DNA of 64,000 nucleotides from Sesamum alatum (Eukaryota > Streptophyta > Magnoliopsida > Lamiales > Pedaliaceae), in the NCBI GenBank assembly GCA_034509735.1, contig JACGWO010000002.1:22553636-22617635 (forward strand), given 5' to 3'. The translations under genes were made by a program, and so were the position numbers. The notes beneath the pieces were generated by a model, which did not search any database, had not been told where the DNA came from, and was given only the letters and a program-made list of their open reading frames with translations. Shown here in pieces: positions 59,522 through 64,000 of the stretch (positions are counted from its first letter, which is position 1; each line of letters begins with the position of its first letter).

Positions 59522-59534
59522 TATTAGAAGAACA

Positions 59535-60690
59535 GAAAGTCTGTCGTCTCCAGAAGTCCATCTATGGCCTCAAACAAGCCTCCCGAAGTTGGAACATTCG
59601 CTTTGACGAAGTAATACAGGGGTATGACTTCATCAAAAAATGAATCCGACCCTTGTGTATACAAGAAGGTCAGTGGGAGCTCAATTGTGTTCCTAGTGCT
59701 TTATGTGGATGACATTCTGCTCATTGGCAATGACGTTAGAATGTTAGGAAACACAAAAGCATGGTTGTGAACCCAGTTTTCCATGAAGGACTTGGGTGAA
59801 GCCTCCTACATCCTAGGCATCCGGATTGTCAGGGACAGATCTAAAACGGTGTTAGGACTCACCCAAAACTTGTATATGGAAAAAGTCCTAAAGAGATATC
59901 GAATGGACAACTCCAAACGGGGATTCCTTCCCATGAGGCATGGGATCAAGTTGTCCAAGAAACAGTCCCCACAGACTGATGAGGAACTTGAAAGGATGAA
60001 AGTCATCCCCTATGCTTCTGCCGTAGGTAGCGTCCAATATGCGATCCACTGCACTAGGCCTGATGTTGTATACGCTTTGAGCGTAACAAGCAGATATCAG
60101 TCCTGCGCAGGAGAGGCACACTGAAATGTTGTTAAGGGCATCCTTAAGTACCTAAGGAGGACTAAGGAAATGTTCCTAGTCTATGGCAATGGAGAACTAA
60201 TTCTGGAAGGTTTTAGCGACACTAGCTTCCAGTCTGATGACGATGATGTCAAGTCTCAATCGGGGTACGTATTAAAACTCAATGGAGGAGTGGTAGCTTG
60301 GAAAAGTTCCAAGCAAGCAACTATTGCTGACTCCACCACAGAGGCTGAATACATAGCAGCTTCAGAAGCTGCTAAGGAAGTGGTTTGGATGAGAAACTAC
60401 ATCCAAGAGTTGGGTGTGGTGCCTAGCATCGCCGAGCCCGTTGTCATCTTCTGTGATAACAACGGAGCAATAGCGCAAGCAAAGGAACCGAGATCTCATC
60501 ACCATTCCAAACACATTCTTAGACGCTACCATCTTCTTAGAGAAATGGTAGAAAGAAAGTGACGTCCGGATGGACCGGGTCAACTCGGCAGACAACACAG
60601 GAGATCCGCTGACAAAGCCTATGTCGCAGAGCGCTCATACGCAACATCTTGAGAAGATGGGGATTAAGCATATGGGCAATTGGCTTTAAA
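59535..60690 (+). pseudogene. E5 pol C-terminal half: RT and RNase H
   Basis: Contains KSIYGLKQASRSWNIRFDEV, then after a frameshift in an A-run (about 59634-59640) YVDDILLIGND, a TGA near 59768, MKDLGEASYILGI, a stop near 60122, and RNase H (SDTSFQSDD, TEAEYIAASEA, FCDNNGAIA). A frameshift near 60557 precedes the last block. Close to E1 in sequence. Gag, integrase and motif A are absent. Confidence 0.88.
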
Positions 60691-60705
60691 GGTCAAGTGG
60701 GAGAT

Positions 60706-62670
60706 TGTTAGAATAGGTGACCATGTAAGCCAATTTTGGCAGGAATATGTAACCTATGTCTAGACAATTTTTTGGTATTTGATAAAAACATTTATGAATA
60801 AAGAAGTGAAAATTCATATCGCAATACTTTGTTTACGTTCACTTATATCTGCATTTACATTTCTGTTCACTACGCAAACAAAGCCCACGGACTAAGAATC
60901 GATTTCGGGGACTGGGACTACGCTTGGAGGTAGGTCCATGAAATCAGTCTTACCGAATCAGTCCGGAAATCTCCAAGTCAAGGAATCCCGAAAATGGGTA
61001 CCGGGATTCCCTTTGAGACTTGCACTAAGCATCTGCTGTCGTATTTCATCGACAGGTGACGAAGGTTGTCTAAGCAGTGTTAGTGGGTCAGCATGCTAGG
61101 AAGCAGCTGACTGAGGTGACTCGCGGGAACCGTCTTACGAAGGACCTTGAGTATGGTCAACAAGGTATGACGTGTATTCCCGGTTCCAACGGTACAAGCC
61201 AAGTCCTTTGACTTGAGGAACTGCTGAGTTTACCTGTGCACCAGGTCTGTATCTTAGATATGGTGAGAGATTGCCAAAATACTCTTCAGTAGTCATAAGC
61301 CATGTCTAGTGCAGCTCGGGTGTACAGAGTGACAGTAGTTTCCATGAAAGGATCTGTCTCCTGTCAAAAGGTATTGACAATTGAGTCTCATGTATGCTCT
61401 GTGTCTTGTCCCTGAAATCTGTGGCCACAGTAACTGAACAGAAGGGAAAGGTTTTCCTTGCGGCGTTTAGTAAGGACAGACCGACACTTAGGTCCAAAAT
61501 GGGTACCTGCTTTTTCTGTGCCCTAAACTCTAAGTGATGAGACCGAAGGCAGAAGGACAAGTGTACTGTTAGAGCCTAAATGTTCATCCCCAATTATTTC
61601 ACCTAGTCTCTAGTGCCATGGACCATTACTAGATGGCCACCCATGGTAACGGGTGAATTCTAGGAATCCGACCAAGTCTAGCTGAAAGGTGAACCTAAAG
61701 AGTCACACACTATCCACACACACTTAGTATTTAATTTGGAATTAAATATTGGAGTAAAGGAATGATTAAATTAGATTTAATCGGGTCCTATATTTTCTTG
61801 GAAAAATTAATTCCTTCTATTTGATAAAGGGAATTAAATTAATAAATAAGATTTATTAAAGGGTTGATTTAATGGGCTTAGAATAAATATTAATATTCAT
61901 TTATTATATTTATTTTTTTAGCCTTTTGGAATATTTAATGGGATTTAAATATTCCATTAAATTAAAATCAACGGTTGAGATGGAAAGGGGAGATGGAAGG
62001 CTAGGATTTGTTTGACTAGGTCAAACACTAGTTTGACTAGGACTTTGACTAGGTCAAAATCCTAGACAAATTAGAGTTCTTAGAGTAGGAGTTTTAAGAG
62101 GATTAAACTCCTCGTCTATAAATACCTCTAGCTTCCAACTTCTTGAAGGATGATGAAATTCCAACACACACACAACACACACACACACACTCGACTCTCT
62201 CCCCTTGCCTCTCGTCCGCCTCCTCTCTCTCTACAAGAAAATATTTTTCTAGTTCTTTTGTTCTTGGAACATTAGAACTTAGATGAATCAATACCGTTAA
62301 TTGATAACGTGTTGTTGATTCATCCACTCCAAAAAATATACACTTGTTCGTTGCTAGCACGACGTGCAAGATACGTGGGTGGATCGTGTGTCACGATTTG
62401 GAGGGTCTCAAGAACGAGATCTCGGTGCAAAACGGGGAACAACGCGTGTAGCCGTCGAAGACAAAAACGACAACGGGTAGGTCTCATTGAAAACGAAAAC
62501 GACAACATGTTGTTTAATTATGAGATACACCAAACACCCGGGAATCTCAAGGGTACACCCCTTGAGTGTGTTATTTTATTATTAAAAGCATGCTTTAATT
62601 TTTTGTACGTTATTTTATATCGCGCTTCCGCATTCGCGCAATTCCCGGGACGATCCACCAATTTCTTTCA
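60706..62670 (+). repeat. E5 3' LTR
   Basis: 1,965 bp, TGTTAGAATAGGTGACC to ATTTCTTTCA. TATA-like CTATAAATAC at about 62116-62125 with an imperfect dyad at 62088-62111 and TTGAC motifs upstream. Confidence 0.9.
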
Positions 62671-62675
62671 CCTAC

Positions 62676-62892
62676 CTCCAAGCGTAGTCCCAGTCCCCGA
62701 AATGTGTTTTCAGTCTGTAGGCTTTGTTTGCGTAGTGAACAGTTATAAAGCAGATAATGTGAACACAAACAAAGTAAATGCCAAATGAATTTCACTTCTT
62801 ATTCATTAAAGATTTATTAAAACCTCAAAATTGTTCATACATAGGTTACAATTCGCCTACCAAGATTGGCTACATGGTCACCTATTGTAACA
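62676..62892 (-). repeat. E2 5' LTR, right part
   Basis: Resumes CTCCAAGCGTAGTCCC exactly where the left part stopped and ends GGTCACCTATTGTAACA. CCTAC at 62671-62675 is the E5 target duplication. Confidence 0.9.
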
Positions 62893-63270
62893 ATGTCTAT
62901 GGGAATTATGTAACCTAGCATGATCAAAATATGTTCCATTTATTGTTGGACAATTTTGGATACAATAATTTGATCAATAAAATTACTTTTATTTGACAAA
63001 GAATGGTGATTCTTGTCTGCTAGGATTGGTACATAAACATTTCACACTGTCCCATAATTGGATTATGAGTACTCAAAACAAATTACTAGAATGGATACAA
63101 TCAAGCTGAACTTACGGATTTGGCATCCATGGCTAGGTCAGTTTCCTTTAGTTAAGGATGAAGAAGTTGGAAGATCCAAAGATTCTAGCAATAGATGATT
63201 TGGATATGCTAGCTTGCAAATCTTCTCTGAGGAGGAAAAGACTAAAGAGCCATTTTGTTAGACAAACTAG
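62893..63270 (+). pseudogene. Decayed copia pol fragment (pre-integrase region)
   Basis: Across frames it aligns with the segment between protease and integrase: a YVTxHDQN block, then a WIMSTQNK block, then IDDLDMLACKSSLRRK corresponding to IDDLDNLPTCESCLKGK. The first Cys of CxxC is lost. Many substitutions; the oldest copia piece here by appearance. Confidence 0.7.
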
Positions 63271-64000
63271 GCATGTCGTTTTCTTGCTTTCAATCGTGTA
63301 TGAATTTTTGGTGTTGTTTGTTTCTTGTTTTTCTTGGGAAAGAGGGGGAAAAACAAATAAAAACAGAAGAAAACAGCACACACGTGGCCAGCCGGTGGCT
63401 GACCGCGCATGCAGTGCGCCCAGGCGAGGTGCACGCACGCAAGCAGAGGAGCCTGTGCGCGGCAGCCCTTGCCAGGCGCGCACCGCGTGCGGATTCGGTC
63501 GATGCGCGGCCAGGAGGCCGCGCGCGCGCACGCGCATGGGGCAGCGCTACGCGCGCACGTGCACGCAGACGATGGAGTCTGTATGCGCGCCTGATGCGCA
63601 AGCGCGCGCATGACGTGCACGCAGGTGGCACGGCAGGGTGGCACGCGCGAGCAGAGGTGCCTGCGCGCGGCAGCATGCGCTGCACTGCCTACCAGGCGTG
63701 CGCGAGAGCAGGTAGGGGCTTGCGCCCACGGACAGCAGGCTGGGCCTGCTGGCCTGTGTGCGCCGGTAGAACACCGCCGGTGGCAGCGGCCGGTCATCGT
63801 TTACGTTTTCGTCTTATTTTAATTTTTTGGATAATTCTTCAAAATTAGTTTTATTTAATTTTTGCATGTTTTCTCAAAGAATGTTATTTGGAAGGTTATG
63901 GTATTGGATTTAGAATCCCGGGGTATTACTCACCTTCAAATAATGAGGAAGGGTATTCCTAAACGGGAAAGGATATAACCAACTGTTGTACCATGTTTTC
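63271..64000 (+). other. Copia leader (plus strand) running off the window
   Basis: Matches E2's leader in sense: GTTTCTTGTTTTTCTTGGGAA, then CACACGTGGCCAGCCGGTGG, a CpG-rich tract (about 63385-63795), then AATCCCGGGGTATTACT and the block before the leader quasi-palindromes. Long open frames on both strands in the GC tract reflect composition. Confidence 0.8.

Larger units (their letters stand above)
59522..62670 (+). mobile_element. E5: copia element with 5' half deleted
   Basis: Begins TATTAGAAGAACAG in mid-RT and runs through RNase H, polypurine tract (60695-60705) and a full 3' LTR. Yet the TSD CCTAC is on both sides (59517-59521, 62671-62675). The first eight bases TATTAGAA resemble the LTR start TGTTAGAA, suggesting an internal deletion from just inside the 5' LTR to RT. 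Confidence 0.88.

Overview
This is repeat-dominated plant nuclear DNA, most probably from a flowering plant and likely a eudicot. The evidence is wall-to-wall Ty1-copia LTR retrotransposons with initiator-Met tRNA primer sites, two LINE pieces whose ORF2 carries a plant-type RNase H, long AT-rich gaps and no recognisable host gene, tRNA or rRNA. All coding sequence is transposon-derived and almost all of it is broken. The copia lineage was not assigned; similarities were judged by eye.

Layout. 1-3059: degenerate LINE (RT, C-terminal zinc domain, RNase H, then a 3' UTR with hairpin-like repeats). 3060-5661: AT-rich DNA with a 140-bp tandem duplication and one arm of a dispersed inverted repeat. 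5662-8398: solo LTR on the minus strand carrying a foreign insert. 8465-9196: second LINE, 5'-truncated, with target duplication. 9650-9960: other arm of the inverted repeat. 10146 onward: possible CACTA end. 10640-12800: relic copia gag and leader (minus). 12801-14700 plus 25135-25153: a plus-strand LTR split by E1. E1 (14701-25129, minus, TSD CCACA) is the youngest and most complete element; its two LTRs are nearly identical and I see one frameshift. 25154-29543: three LTR pieces.

29544-62892 is a nested stack readable from target-site duplications. E2 (minus) is the host. E4 (32140-56410, plus, TSD GTAAG) sits in E2's leader. E3 (35748-47861, plus, TSD CTTGG) sits in E4's leader. A solo LTR (36375-38603) sits in E3's 5' LTR and another (49585-51902, minus, TSD CAGAT) in E4's pol. 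E5 (59522-62670, plus, TSD CCTAC), which has lost its 5' half, sits in E2's 5' LTR. 62893-64000 holds a decayed plus-strand pol fragment and another copia leader running off the window.

How the parts work: the LTRs carry TATA boxes with an adjacent dyad and clustered TTGAC (W-box) motifs. The leader between primer site and gag is unusually long (1.8-2.4 kb), with a CpG-rich tract of very variable length and a twice-repeated quasi-palindrome. E3 and E4 share the same deletion of about 340 bp in reverse transcriptase, yet both are flanked by target duplications, so they look like a non-autonomous lineage moved in trans.
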